Assembly (NCBI GenBank): GCA_009829735.1
Contig: CM020620.1
Coordinates: 6,960,545-7,024,544, forward strand
Source of the DNA: Pyropia yezoensis
Lineage: Eukaryota > Rhodophyta > Bangiophyceae > Bangiales > Bangiaceae
Reading direction: 5' to 3'
DNA length: 64,000 bases
Shown: positions 1 through 9,433 of the stretch, piece after piece
Position numbering within the stretch: the stretch's first letter is position 1
Layout of the letters: each line of letters opens with the position of its first letter
Position numbers and translations under genes: made by a program
Notes under the pieces: model-generated
The model's input: only the letters and a program-made list of their open reading frames with translations
What the model was told of the DNA's origin: nothing
Databases searched by the model: none

Positions 1-1135
1 CCCACACCCCCGCGGGCGCCGCGTCGGCGGTGCCCGCCCAGACGCCCATCAGCTCCCCAATTTTGGATACCGCCCCGACGCGCGGCGCGGCGCCGCTGCT
101 CGGCAGCAGGCACGGCGGCAGCCGCGAGGGGGGGGCGGGGGGGGCGGGTGCCCCCGGGGGGACCCCTCCCCGGTGGCGGGGTAGGGCGACGCGGGGGGGA
201 AGGGGGACAGCTGTGCGGCGGGGGAGGCGGCCGCGTCGTTGTCGGTGGGGTGCCGCCACCCCCCCCACCCCCCGCCCCCATCGTCATCCCCACTGTCACC
301 GCCGCCGCCGCCGTCGACACCGTCCCCACAGGCAGACGGGGCCATGGACGGGGACCAGGGGAGCCACGAGCCACCCGACGACGGGCTCCACCCCCGCCGG
401 GGGAGGGCGGACCGAAACGGGCGGGCGGCGGCGGTGAGCGCCCGCCGTAGGGGGGCGGCCGTCGGGGGGGGGGGCTCCCCCCCGCCCGGTGGGGGGGCGC
501 CCGCGGTGCCTGCCGCCGTCGCCGCCGCCGCCGCTGCTGCTGCTGCCGCCGCCGCCGCCGCCGCGGCGGCCGTGCGCGGGTGGCGGAGCCGCGCCCACGT
601 GCCGCCCCGGCCCCGGCGGCGCGGGGCACCGCCGGGCGGCGCCGCCCCGACGGGCGCTGACGCAGACCGGAGCAGCCGGCCGGTGGGCACCCGCCCGTCG
701 GCGGCTGCGTTGGGGGGCGGGGGGGGTGTCCCCCCCTCCCCCCCCAGGGGGCCCCCCCCCCGACTCCCCCCCCGACCCCCCCCCCACCCCCCCCCCCCCC
801 CACCCCACCTCTTCCGCGTCCAGCCGGTCGTCCACCGGCGGGAGGACGCCCTCCGCCTCGAGGTCCCGCGTAAACGCGCCGTCCGCGTCGCCCACAAACA
901 GCACCACCCCCCGGACGGCAACGGTAAAGAGCCCCGCGGCGGCGGCGTCGGCGTCGGCGGCCTTTTGGGTCCCCCGCCGGAGGAAGAGGAGGGAGGTGGC
1001 CGCCGCCCGGAGGCGGTCGCCCAGGTCGGGCAGGTGCTGCCACGACGCCGCGTACGGCAGGTTCCCCCGGTAGTCGATGAGGATGACCGCCGACCGCTCC
1101 ATCCGCATCGCCCGGTAGACGTCCAGCGCCGACAT
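1..1135 (-). CDS. Unrecognised protein, 5' part only (gene runs off the left edge)
   Basis: The chosen start is the ATG at 1135-1133 (MSALDVYRAM...), in a good GCCATG context and preceded by a C-rich leader. The first exon reads about 108 residues with a normal, non-repetitive composition (for example VILIDYRGNLPYAASW and VAVRGVVLFVGDADG). It then meets a GTGGGG donor-like site near 811. Further left the reading shifts to another minus frame containing a poly-Ala run (about 530-570), and the last 70 bases carry VSKIGELMGVWAG in yet another frame. Two or more introns are therefore likely, but I could not fix the acceptors. The alternating hydrophobic strands suggest a small alpha/beta fold, possibly longin- or roadblock-like, but I do not recognise the family and propose no function. 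Confidence 0.45.
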
Positions 1136-2749
1136 GGCGGGGCCAGCACCCGCGGGTGGACGGGGGGGGGGGGAAAGGCGAGAGCGGGGGGGGGGGGAGG
1201 GGGGCGGGGGGCGGGGGGCGGGAGGAGTTGCAAGAGCGGCAAGGGGGGGGGGGGGGGGGGGCGGGAGAAGAAGAAGAAGAAGAGGGGAGGTGGTAGAGGG
1301 AGGACAAACGGACGGTGGGGGGCCGGGGGTGCGGCCAGGCGGGCCAGCCGCGTGGACGGGTCGATGGGTGGGCGACGGGCAGGGCGCCGGGCGGCTGGCA
1401 GCCGCCGCCCCCCGGGGTGTGTGAAAAGACCCGCACACCCCCGTGCAACAGCAGTGGGGAGTGGAGCGGGGGCGCGCCGCTGGCGCCCGCGTCCAGAGGT
1501 GGGGGGGGGGGGGGGGAGGGCGGCGGTCGGTGGCCCCCACTACAACCTCCGCGCCGCGGCGGCCGGCCGGCCGGTGGTGGTGCCGCGGCGCCGCAGCCGG
1601 GGGGTTGGTTTGCGGCGCGGCGGCCACCCGCCCACCGCACGCCCGGTCGCCGCCGCGCGCGTCGCCGCCAGCCGGGGGCGGTGGGGGGGGGGGGGGGGGG
1701 GGGGGAGGGCGGGCGGGCGGGCGGGCGGCGGCGGCGGCCTCGCGGCCACCGCAGCGGCGCGTCCTTGCGTGCCACTCGCGGCCGGCCGGCCGCAGCGGCA
1801 GAGACGAGAGACCAGCCGCCGGGCGGCGGCGGCTGTAGCAAGGGGGTGGATGCGGTGACCGTCTTCCCCCCCCCCCCCCCCCCCCCACCACACCCCACCC
1901 CCCCCCCCCCCCCCCACGCCCCCACTGCCCCAGTCCCCCTCTTCCTCCTGCCCCCCCCCGCCCCATAGGTAGGGAGGGGTAACAGTTGGTACACCCCCCG
2001 CCGTTCCAGCGCGGGTATTTACGTGCGGCGACCGCGTCGTTGGCGGCTGGCGGGAAGCACCGCCGCGGCCCCGCTGCCGCGGCCGCTGCCAGGCTGCCGC
2101 GGTGGGGGGAGCGGCAGGCCGGGGGGGGTGGGGGTGGGGGGGGAATGGGGGAGGAACCAGTGCGCGGCGGGACGCCAACGCCAACCCTGCCCCCCCCCCC
2201 CCCCCCTTCCCCCCCACCACCCACACCCCCCCCCCCCCCCCCCCCTGCCGCTGGGCGTCTTGCGTCCGTGTCCCCGTGCGCGAAAAAGGAGTGACCGTCA
2301 GGTAATGGGACACTGGCGGCGGGCGCACCCCCCCCCCCCCAGCCCTCCCCCTCCCCCTCGCCACCTACCGGCACACAAGATACGGCACGTTCCGACGGCT
2401 GCCGGCCGCAGCGGCAGCGGCGGCCGTCACCGACGACGGTGGGGGGGGGGCGCGCGGCCGCCGCCTCTGCTCCGCGTTTCCCCACCCCCCCCCCCCCCCC
2501 TCGGCCACAAATACCCCACCCTCGCGGGTGCGGTCCCAGGCCGCCCGCACCGTGACCGCCGACCCCGCAGCGGTCGCGATCGGGCGGTCCGGTGCATGGG
2601 GGGGGGCATGGAGGGCAGCTTTGGGCGATGGGCCGGTTGTGAGAGAAGGGGGGGGGGGGGGGGCGGGTGCGGGGGGGGGGGGATGCGGCGAAGGGCCAAA
2701 ACGCTCGACGCCACGGGGCCGCGGCGGGGGTGCAAACCCGCCGCGCACC

Positions 2750-2780
<31 letters not shown>

Positions 2781-2990
2781 CCACAGTGCCGACCGAGGAG
2801 TCAGAGTCTCGGTCGGCCGCGGGAGCGGGACGTCACGGTCCTGACGGTCAAGAACGAGGGGGGGTGAAGGGAGGGAGCGCGGGGGGGGGGGGGGGGGGGG
2901 GGGGTGGGGGGGGGAGAAGGGGCAGGGGGCACACGACCCGCGGATCCAGTGGTGCGGCCAATGGGGCCGCCGCTTCCGTCATTCGAAGTT
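1136..2990. other. G/C-run-rich upstream region of the left-edge gene
   Basis: This stretch is dominated by homopolymer G or C runs (for example near 1243-1261, 1683-1706, 2881-2905). On the minus strand a few short segments look exon-like: about 2300-2245 (PLPDGHSFFAHGDTDA), 2110-2030 ending at a GTAAAT donor-like site, and 2580-2520. They could be 5' exons of the left-edge gene or of a separate minus-strand gene. None has a convincing start together with paired splice sites, so I do not call them as coding. Confidence 0.3.
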
Positions 2991-3087
2991 TAAAACTGGG
3001 AAGGGGGGGGGGTTGGGGGGGGGGTGTGCGTCACGCAGCCACCGTTTCCTGACGCGTGACACGCGTCATCACACTCACGACAGGAAG

Positions 3088-3240
3088 GTTTGTATTTAAA
3101 AACAGCGCTGTTCAAAGATTGGCACCAGCTTAATCAGTCCAGTGGGTGCAGAGTATTTCATTTCAAGGACGCGCACTTTCAATTAGATTGAATACGAATT
3201 ACATAACTTTCAAAGTCTTGTAAGCACTTGGTCGGTGTCT
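3088..3240. promoter_or_regulatory. AT-richer island between divergent genes
   Basis: About 150 bases are markedly richer in A/T than anything nearby, with runs such as TATTTAAAAAC and CAATTAGATTGAATACG. The island lies between a minus-strand gene (start 1135) and a plus-strand gene (start 3991), so it is a candidate bidirectional promoter. No TATA box or transcription start can be fixed from sequence. The string GCGCACTTTCAATT near 3171 resembles GCGCACTCTTTCAATT near 35790, which is also between divergent genes. 2991-3087 and 3241-3990 hold no gene that I can support; 3890-3985 is the C-rich leader of the next gene. Confidence 0.3.
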
Positions 3241-3990
3241 TATCGCGTCCCGACCCGCCCCCCTCTCCGGCGCCTGCATCGCCGCGGCACCCACCCCTCC
3301 CGCCCACGCGCACCTCGGCATGGAGCCTAGCTAGGCTATCCGATTCCCCGCCTGCGTTGTGGGGACGAACGGAGGGCTCGGCTGCCGCCGTGGCCGCCAT
3401 GCCCCAGATCATCTTCCCCCCCCCCCCCCCCCCCTTGGCCTTCCAGTAAAGACTGGGGGGGGGGAGGTGGAGAGCGTTGCCCGTGCCCTTTCTTGACGCG
3501 GAGAGACCTCGTCGCCCCCCAATTTATTGCCGTTCCCCCCCCCCCTCGCGCTCCCATTCAACGGTTTGGGGGCCGGCCAGCCCGCCAGTGCCTGCTCTGA
3601 CGGATTGGCCTCTGCGGTCAGGCGTTGGCCGTTGGTCGACGTTGGCTGCGGCGGGCACCGCCGCTGGTTGGCTGACATCATGCTGCCGGCCGCGCGTGGC
3701 CACCGTTCGCGTCGGCCGCCGCTGCCGCTGGCTGGGGCAGCGCCGCAGCTCTTCCGGGTGGGGCTTTACCTACCGCCCCCGTCTGCGCCGCGGTGGGGTC
3801 GTCCTGCCACCGTCGCTCGTGCATCCTTGTCGTCTGGTTTTGTTCCCCAACCGTCGGGCGGTCCTCAGCGGCGTGCCCCCGCCCTCCCCCCTCCCCCCCC
3901 CCCCCCCCCCCCCGTAGTCCCCGTGCGGTGTACGGTCGTCCCCCCCACACCCACTCCCCCCCCCCTTCCCTACTGCCCCCTCCTGCGACG

Positions 3991-5112
3991 ATGAAGGTTG
4001 CAACGTGGCGACCTCGAAGCCGCGGCGCCGCAGACCCCCACTGGCCACGCTCCCGGCTAGCACTGCTGCCGGCCGTGGTAGTGGCGGTCCTCCTGAGTGC
4101 GGCGGTGCTGCTCTCCCCGGCGGCGCTGCGCGTCCGCTCGGGCGCGCTGCTGGCCATCGACCCGGGGGTGCCGTCTGGCAACGGCGGCATTCGCGGCTCC
4201 TCCAAAGGGGCCCGCCCCGGCGCTGGAGTGTCTTCTGGGGAGGCAGCGCCGCCCGCGGCGCACGCACTGGCTGGCGACGGCGGCGGCGTCGGCGGGCCGT
4301 CGCTGGCGGGCCTGCCCCTGCGGGCCGACTGGAAGGCGGAGGGGCGGCCCGCCTGGTGCGACGCGCTGCTCGCGGCGCCCCGCCCGTGGGCTGCCTCGCC
4401 CGGCACGCCCCAGCACCTCAAGACGTGTCCGTCGCGTAAACCCGGCGGCGAGTGCAAGGACGGGGCGCCCATCCAGTTTTTCTCCCAACACCACCAGGAC
4501 GCGTACCTGTACCTGCACCACTTTGCGGCGCTCCGCCGGCGGGGCGTCTACTGGGACGTGGCTGCGAATGAGCCGATCCAGATCAGCAACACCTTCTTCT
4601 ATGACCGCTGCCTCGGCTGGCACGGCGTGTGCGTGGAGGCCAACCCACGGTACCTTGGCCCGCTCGTCATGGAGCGCGGGTGTGTGGTGCTGCCAACGTG
4701 CGTCAGTGCGACAAGGGAAAAGGTGGCGTTTCGGCTGTCGGGCGCCGTTGGCGGTGTTGCGTCGACGGTCAAGACGGCGGCCAAGGTGGAAGACGTGACG
4801 GTCACCATGACATGCGTGACGGGGGAGGATGTTGCGGCGCGCACGGGCGTGCGGGAAGTCGACCTTCTCAGTTTGGATGTGGAAGGACACGAGCTGTTTG
4901 TGTTGCAGGGGCTGGGCCTCGGCGACGGCCTCCGCGTCAACGTCATTGTGGCCGAAGTGCAGCCGCACACGGCGGCCGGCAAGTTCTTGCTGTCCAAGGG
5001 ATATACAGTTCACGAAGTGGTCAGGAAGGACCCGCGGCTCCAGTTCCAGCTGGACATGAGGTACGACTACATCTACATTGCCGCAGGGGTTGTGTGGGGG
5101 TCGCCCCAGTGA
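3991..5112 (+). CDS. FkbM-family SAM-dependent methyltransferase, type II membrane protein
   Basis: A single exon encodes 373 residues. The ATG at 3991 is the first Met before the membrane anchor and follows a long C/T tract. Residues about 23-46 form one hydrophobic segment, a signal-anchor that suggests a Golgi/ER luminal enzyme. The catalytic region begins near residue 160 (FFSQHHQDAYLYLHHF). Then come YWDVAANEP from residue 187 (the SAM motif I position, usually DxGAxxG), CVEANP at 214-219, and DLLSLDVEGHE at 291-301, which is the FkbM hallmark. FkbM enzymes are O-methyltransferases that often act on sugars or polyketides; the substrate here is inferred only. A sulfotransferase gene of the same topology follows 2 kb downstream on the same strand, fitting a role in modifying a sulfated polysaccharide. 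The Ala-Ala-Asn-Glu variant in motif I is unusual. Confidence 0.88.
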   Translation: MKVATWRPRSRGAADPHWPRSRLALLPAVVVAVLLSAAVLLSPAALRVRSGALLAIDPGVPSGNGGIRGSSKGARPGAGVSSGEAAPPAAHALAGDGGGVGGPSLAGLPLRADWKAEGRPAWCDALLAAPRPWAASPGTPQHLKTCPSRKPGGECKDGAPIQFFSQHHQDAYLYLHHFAALRRRGVYWDVAANEPIQISNTFFYDRCLGWHGVCVEANPRYLGPLVMERGCVVLPTCVSATREKVAFRLSGAVGGVASTVKTAAKVEDVTVTMTCVTGEDVAARTGVREVDLLSLDVEGHELFVLQGLGLGDGLRVNVIVAEVQPHTAAGKFLLSKGYTVHEVVRKDPRLQFQLDMRYDYIYIAAGVVWGSPQ

Positions 5113-5816
5113 TCCTCGGAGCGGGGCGGGGGGTGGGAGGCGCCGAAAAGGGGGAGCTGTGCCTCTGCCGACGCACGGCTTGTAGGGCTGAGGGGGGGGC
5201 GTGGGAAGGAAGCTCATTTGGGAGCAGTTATGGCTGCCGCACCGCACACCTACCAGTCATGTAATGCAGGGCGTCTGGCTTGGCGGTACCACCCCCGCCA
5301 CCCACGCGTCTCCTGGACTTCCACAGGCGGGCTGCGCAATCTGGGGTTGGACTGTCTCTGTGGTCTGTGTGCGTAAGGGCCTTCGTGCGACGAGCTCGGA
5401 CTGCCCGGCGCTGCTGCCGTTGCCGACGGTGGCCGCCCCTCTCGCGGCGCTGCCCCCCAGCCTGTCCGCTCGCACAGCCGCCCTGCCGCCGGCCCGAACT
5501 CCCGCTCATCTTTCCCATCTGGCCGCCCTCCCGACGAGGAGGCCGTCACACCTCCGTGGGCGGCTGGTCTACATCTCTTTGGGCCCGTGATGATCGACGT
5601 GCTGCACAGAAACTGTACAGTATGTACTGTACAGTGTAGAGTACACTGTACGGGCTTCTGCGAGGCGGTCTCCCCTCAGCAACGATGGCCGCGCCCCCGC
5701 TGGTCGTCCCCCCCCCTGTCCCCCTCCCCTCCCCTCCGCCCGCCCAATATTCACCGCCACCGCCACGGCCACCTCCACCACTACCGCCACCTTGACGTGC
5801 CCCCCCCTCCCTCCCT
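5113..5816. other. 3' spacer of the methyltransferase gene
   Basis: No supported gene. The spacer holds a GTAC-rich dyad cluster at 5613-5651 and C-rich sequence before the inverted-repeat element at 5817. Confidence 0.4.
5613..5651. repeat. GTAC-rich palindrome cluster
   Basis: Overlapping copies of TGTACAGTA/TACTGTACA give several nested dyads in about 40 bases. Related strings occur at 12264-12280, 20528-20545, 47641-47655, 48021-48055 and 56361-56393, all in spacers. It lies about 500 bases after the methyltransferase stop. Function unknown; a transcription-factor site or RNA-processing signal are both possible. Confidence 0.45.
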
Positions 5817-5969
5817 GCGCAGTGGGTCTAAAACCGAGTACCTACATTTCCGTGCAAGACGGCCCTCAGGGGGTCGTGAGGGCCTGCTTACAGAAGCCGA
5901 CCCTCCCACAGAGGCCGTAAAGGCCATCTTGCACGGAAATGTAGGTACTCGGTCTTAGACCCACTGCGC
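5817..5969. mobile_element. Short inverted-repeat element, hAT-like MITE candidate
   Basis: Two arms of about 46 bases (5817-5863 and about 5923-5969) are inverted copies with only about two mismatches. Both arms begin GCGCAGTGGGTCTAA when read inward. About 60 bases separate them and encode nothing. The CAGTGG terminus followed by a TCTAA/TCAAA-type string resembles hAT-superfamily ends, and the unrelated-size element at 13636 shares GCGCAGTGG. No 8-bp target duplication is visible on either flank, so the family assignment is tentative. A transcribed copy would fold into a strong hairpin. Confidence 0.6.
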
Positions 5970-7166
5970 TGGGTTGGATGGCTACCAAGCGTCGGTCACG
6001 CGTGCGACACAGCCACGAGCGCCCCCCCCCCAAGCACGCCACTGTGCACCACCGCTCCCTTCCCCGACGCGGCCGGCTGTATGTACAACCCAGCCGTCGG
6101 GCACCGACTGTAAGCGAGCCTGCGGCTGCTATTGTGTAGCCGGCGTGCGCCCCACCGCGCCGTTGACGTGGCGTCTCCTCCCCATCAGTCTCTCTCGCGA
6201 TCCCTACCCCACGCATGCCAGGCTGTCTGCGGGCAGACGGCCATCGCGACTGAGCCCCCCCTCCGCCCCGCCTACTCCACGCCCCCCCCCCCCTCAACCG
6301 CTCCGAGTGGCCAGAACCAAAAAAGAACCCACCCACCACCCCCCGCCTTCCTCCCCCACGCAGACAGGCGATGGGGGACGGCGAGGCGGAAGAGGCGTTC
6401 GACACGTGGGTGCGGCGGTAACTCGCTGCCTGACGCCGTCGCCAACCGGGTAACTGCCCCCAACCGGTGGGTGGGCCGCCCCCCACCGCCCTGCCCCTTT
6501 CCTGCCCGCCGGCCAGACGGACGCCGCCCCGCCCCCGCTCTCCACTACCGCCTCCCCCTCCCCCCTTTCTTTCGCCGATCGCGCGCCGCACGCACCGCAC
6601 GCGCCGGCCGTACGGACCACGGCAGAGGTGGCGGTGAGGAGGGGGGGGGAAGGGGGGGACCGGCTCATCGTCGACGGCGGCAGGAACGCGGGGGGGGGGT
6701 TCAGCGGGCGGGAGGGGAGGGGGGGGCGGGGGGGGGAGGCAAACGCAACGACCCGACGACGACAAACGACGGCCGCAGTTAGCGCGCACGCGCGGGGGGG
6801 GGCGGTCGGGTGGACGGGCGGTTGGGACCGGGGCGGCCATGGACGGCCAGCGGCGGCGGCTGTCGCGGCCTGGCTCCGCCGCAGCCGTGGGGGCGGCGGA
6901 TGCGGGCGGGCTCGTGCCGTCACGGTGTACGTTGGGTGAACTGGGGGAAGGGGGCTGGGGGGGCGGGTAGGAGGGGAGTGGGGGGGGCGGCCGCCGCGAC
7001 AGTAGCGGCAGAAAAGCGGCGGCGGTAGCGGCAGCGATGGTGGCGGCGACGGCGGTGGCGGCGGTGGCGGTGGCAGTGGTAGTGGCGGTGGCGGTGGTAG
7101 CGGGTGACGACTCGTCAAGTCCCCCCTCACGCGGTTGTGGGCTGTGCCCCTACAGACCGTGCTGAC
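5970..7166. other. Spacer and leader before the sulfotransferase gene
   Basis: No supported gene. Open frames here are Pro/Arg/Gly-rich and overlap one another in several frames, as expected from composition alone. A GGCGGT/GGTGGC microsatellite occupies about 7033-7100. A CTACAG string just before 7156 could be an intron acceptor for an upstream non-coding exon of the sulfotransferase gene. Confidence 0.35.
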
Positions 7167-8582
7167 ATGAGCACGCGCCGCCCGCCCGCTGCTGTTGTGG
7201 CGCTGCCATGGTCAACGTCTCACCCCCCGCTGCCCCACGTCCCTGCACTCCCCCCCCCGCTGTCCCCCCCCGGCCTGCCGCCCCCGTCCCCTCTCGGCCC
7301 ATCCCCTTTTGCCTCGCCCCGTCTCTGCCCCCGCGGGTGGGATTTTCTCTGCCCCGCCTCCCCCCCCCTCCCCCCCCTCACAGTTCTAGGCCTGTCCAGC
7401 CAAGACCTGCGCGTCTACTATGGGCTGGCGCTGCTGCTGCTGGCGTTCGCGTTCACCGGCTGGCTCAGCACCGCCACCAACCAATCGTGCGTGGAACGCC
7501 ATGCTGCCGCCGAGCTCGTGGCCGCCGCGGCGGTGGCAAACGGGAGCGCCACCGCCGCGGCGACCGCGGCGGTCGCCGCGGCCGTCGCAGCGGCAGACCC
7601 GTCGGCGGCCGTCGCGGCGGCGGTTGCGGCGATGGTGCCAGCCGACGGAGGGTCGGCGGCAGCGGCGGCGGCGGCGGCGGCGGCTGCCGCCATGGCCGCA
7701 GCGACAGAGGGCCACCCGCTGCCGCCATGCGCGTTGATGGGGCGGGCTCAGAGCTTCCTGATTGTGTTTATGGGCCACAGCGGCAGCACGGCGCTGCTGT
7801 CCGAGATGACCCAGCACTCGGACATCATGGGCAGCCCGACGGGCCCCGAGCCGATCGACCACTACGAGTACGAGACCAACACGAGCCTGGCGTTGGCGTG
7901 GACCCGCCAGTTTCTCGCCGAAGGCATTGCGGCGGGCAAGGTGCCTGGCTTTAAGCTCCGCCCGACGCACATCCTCGCCGACCCCGACGGATTCCGGGCG
8001 CTGGTGCGGGAGTTTGGGGTGCGGGTCATCTGGAATAGCCGGGCGAATCTGCTCAAGCAGGCGGTCGGCGAGTACCGGGGGCGGTACCTCAAGGACCTGA
8101 CCGTCGTCGAGGGCCTCCGCGACGGCGAGACGCTCGCGCAGCGCTGCGCGGCGGGCGGCTGCCCGGCGGTCAACGTCAGCAATATGCCCTACTTCCACGG
8201 CCTCCTCCGCGACCTATACAACAATGATCGGCTGGTGGAGGAGGCGGTGGCGGCCGCGGCGCCCGACGGGTGTGTGCTGCCCCTCCCATACGAGGACTAC
8301 CTGTATGGCCGGCAAGCCGCTATGGGCCGCGTCTACCGCTTCCTTGGCGTCCCCATTGAGGACCACCCGCCCAACCGCCGCAAGGCCACCCACGACAGCC
8401 TTTGCGCCGCGGTGGCCAACTATGACGACCTATGCGCCGCGTTGTACATGTGCCAGGACTTGCGTTGGATGTTTGACGACTGGCGGACGGGGTGCAAGTG
8501 TGGCAAGCTGGCGGCGAGCACCTGGGAGGAGGGCGAGGCGTTCTGTGATATGGAGCAGCCCGTGCCGGGCGCGGACCTGTAG
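7167..8582 (+). CDS. Carbohydrate-type sulfotransferase, type II membrane protein
   Basis: The frame is open from 7104; the first ATG is at 7167, giving 471 residues. Residues 16-80 are Pro-rich and lie over a C/T tract ending in CACAG at 7383, so part of this stretch may be an intron and the N terminus is uncertain. Residues about 83-104 form a signal-anchor, followed by an Ala-rich stem. FMGHSGSTALLSEM from residue 201 matches the 5'-phosphosulfate loop that binds PAPS. VIWNSRANLLKQAV from 287 supplies the Arg and Ser expected for the 3'-phosphate site. YEDYLYG and FLGVPIED near residues 378-398 are typical C-terminal sulfotransferase strings. The family transfers sulfate from PAPS to sugar hydroxyls, usually in the Golgi. 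Several Cys pairs near the C terminus (CKCG) suggest a luminal fold. A galactan substrate is inference from context. Confidence 0.85.
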   Translation: MSTRRPPAAVVALPWSTSHPPLPHVPALPPPLSPPGLPPPSPLGPSPFASPRLCPRGWDFLCPASPPLPPLTVLGLSSQDLRVYYGLALLLLAFAFTGWLSTATNQSCVERHAAAELVAAAAVANGSATAAATAAVAAAVAAADPSAAVAAAVAAMVPADGGSAAAAAAAAAAAAMAAATEGHPLPPCALMGRAQSFLIVFMGHSGSTALLSEMTQHSDIMGSPTGPEPIDHYEYETNTSLALAWTRQFLAEGIAAGKVPGFKLRPTHILADPDGFRALVREFGVRVIWNSRANLLKQAVGEYRGRYLKDLTVVEGLRDGETLAQRCAAGGCPAVNVSNMPYFHGLLRDLYNNDRLVEEAVAAAAPDGCVLPLPYEDYLYGRQAAMGRVYRFLGVPIEDHPPNRRKATHDSLCAAVANYDDLCAALYMCQDLRWMFDDWRTGCKCGKLAASTWEEGEAFCDMEQPVPGADL

Positions 8583-9433
8583 GCCTGCGAGTAGTAGGGG
8601 GGGCAGCGAAGGCGGCGGTGGCGGCGGACGGGGGAGAGAGGGGTGACGGGCGGCGGGCCCGCCGGCCGGGCACTGCCGGTCAGTGCCCAGTCTGGTGTGT
8701 TACGTGGGGGCCATTACTGTTTTTTTTGCTCATTGCGCAAGGTCAAGTTGCTCGTAGAACGACTGGTCTCTTCTCTGGCATGGCGCCAGGAGTGGGCGCG
8801 TCACTCGGCGCGACAGCAGCGTTTGCATCCACGGATTCATATAAACTTTCGCAGCGGCTGCACGGTCCGTCAGTGTCGGTGCGGGAGACCCCCTCGTGGG
8901 CGCAAAACCCGCAGACTACTCAAGGCCACAAACCACGGGTCCCCTCCTGCTTCATCTGCTCATTACCCAAGATCCCCAGGCGCCAGTGGCTCCCGTGCGG
9001 CGCACGCCAGTCAAAACAGGCGCAGAGCTGCCTGACACCGACCCACGCCAGAAGCCATTGTCGAGAGCAACAAGGACAAGTCAAGCGGACGAGGATCAAC
9101 AACAGCGGCGTGACGCGAGGGTTCGTACTTCCAAAAGCGTGGCAGGGTGCGATAGACACACGTATTTTTTGATTTGATTTTTTTTTCTCCCACTGCCTCG
9201 CCGAGACAGACCACAGCCAGAAAAAAGAGAAGCAGACCCATTAAGAAAGCCAGGCGTACAGCACTGGACGAGAATGTACACGGCAGGTTTAAAAATGGTT
9301 GAGCGGGAGCGCCGAGCACCCAGCGCGCGGCACCACACCAGTTCCGCCAACCCTCTGCCACCCCCCAGACAAGCCCCGACTACAGCAGCCTCCCCCCCCC
9401 TCTCCCCAAAGTGACCGGCACCCGCCGCCGGCG
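8583..9433. other. Spacer between convergent genes
   Basis: This holds the 3' ends of the sulfotransferase (+) and CRAL-TRIO (-) genes. It is less GC-rich than the genes, with a T-rich stretch at 9165-9188 that probably lies in the 3' untranslated region of the minus-strand gene. Open frames in 8618-9177 occur in three overlapping frames with no recognisable motif; none is called. Confidence 0.4.

Noticed and set aside
5866-7130. Minus-strand frames of about 280-320 residues upstream of the sulfotransferase
   Set aside because: Pro/Arg/Gly-rich, overlapping in two frames, and one runs through the inverted-repeat element; no motif.
7209-7383. A definite intron in the sulfotransferase N-terminal region
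   Set aside because: The tract ends in CACAG like an acceptor, but the donor candidates do not restore the frame before the membrane anchor, and the uninterrupted frame is open; noted as uncertainty only.
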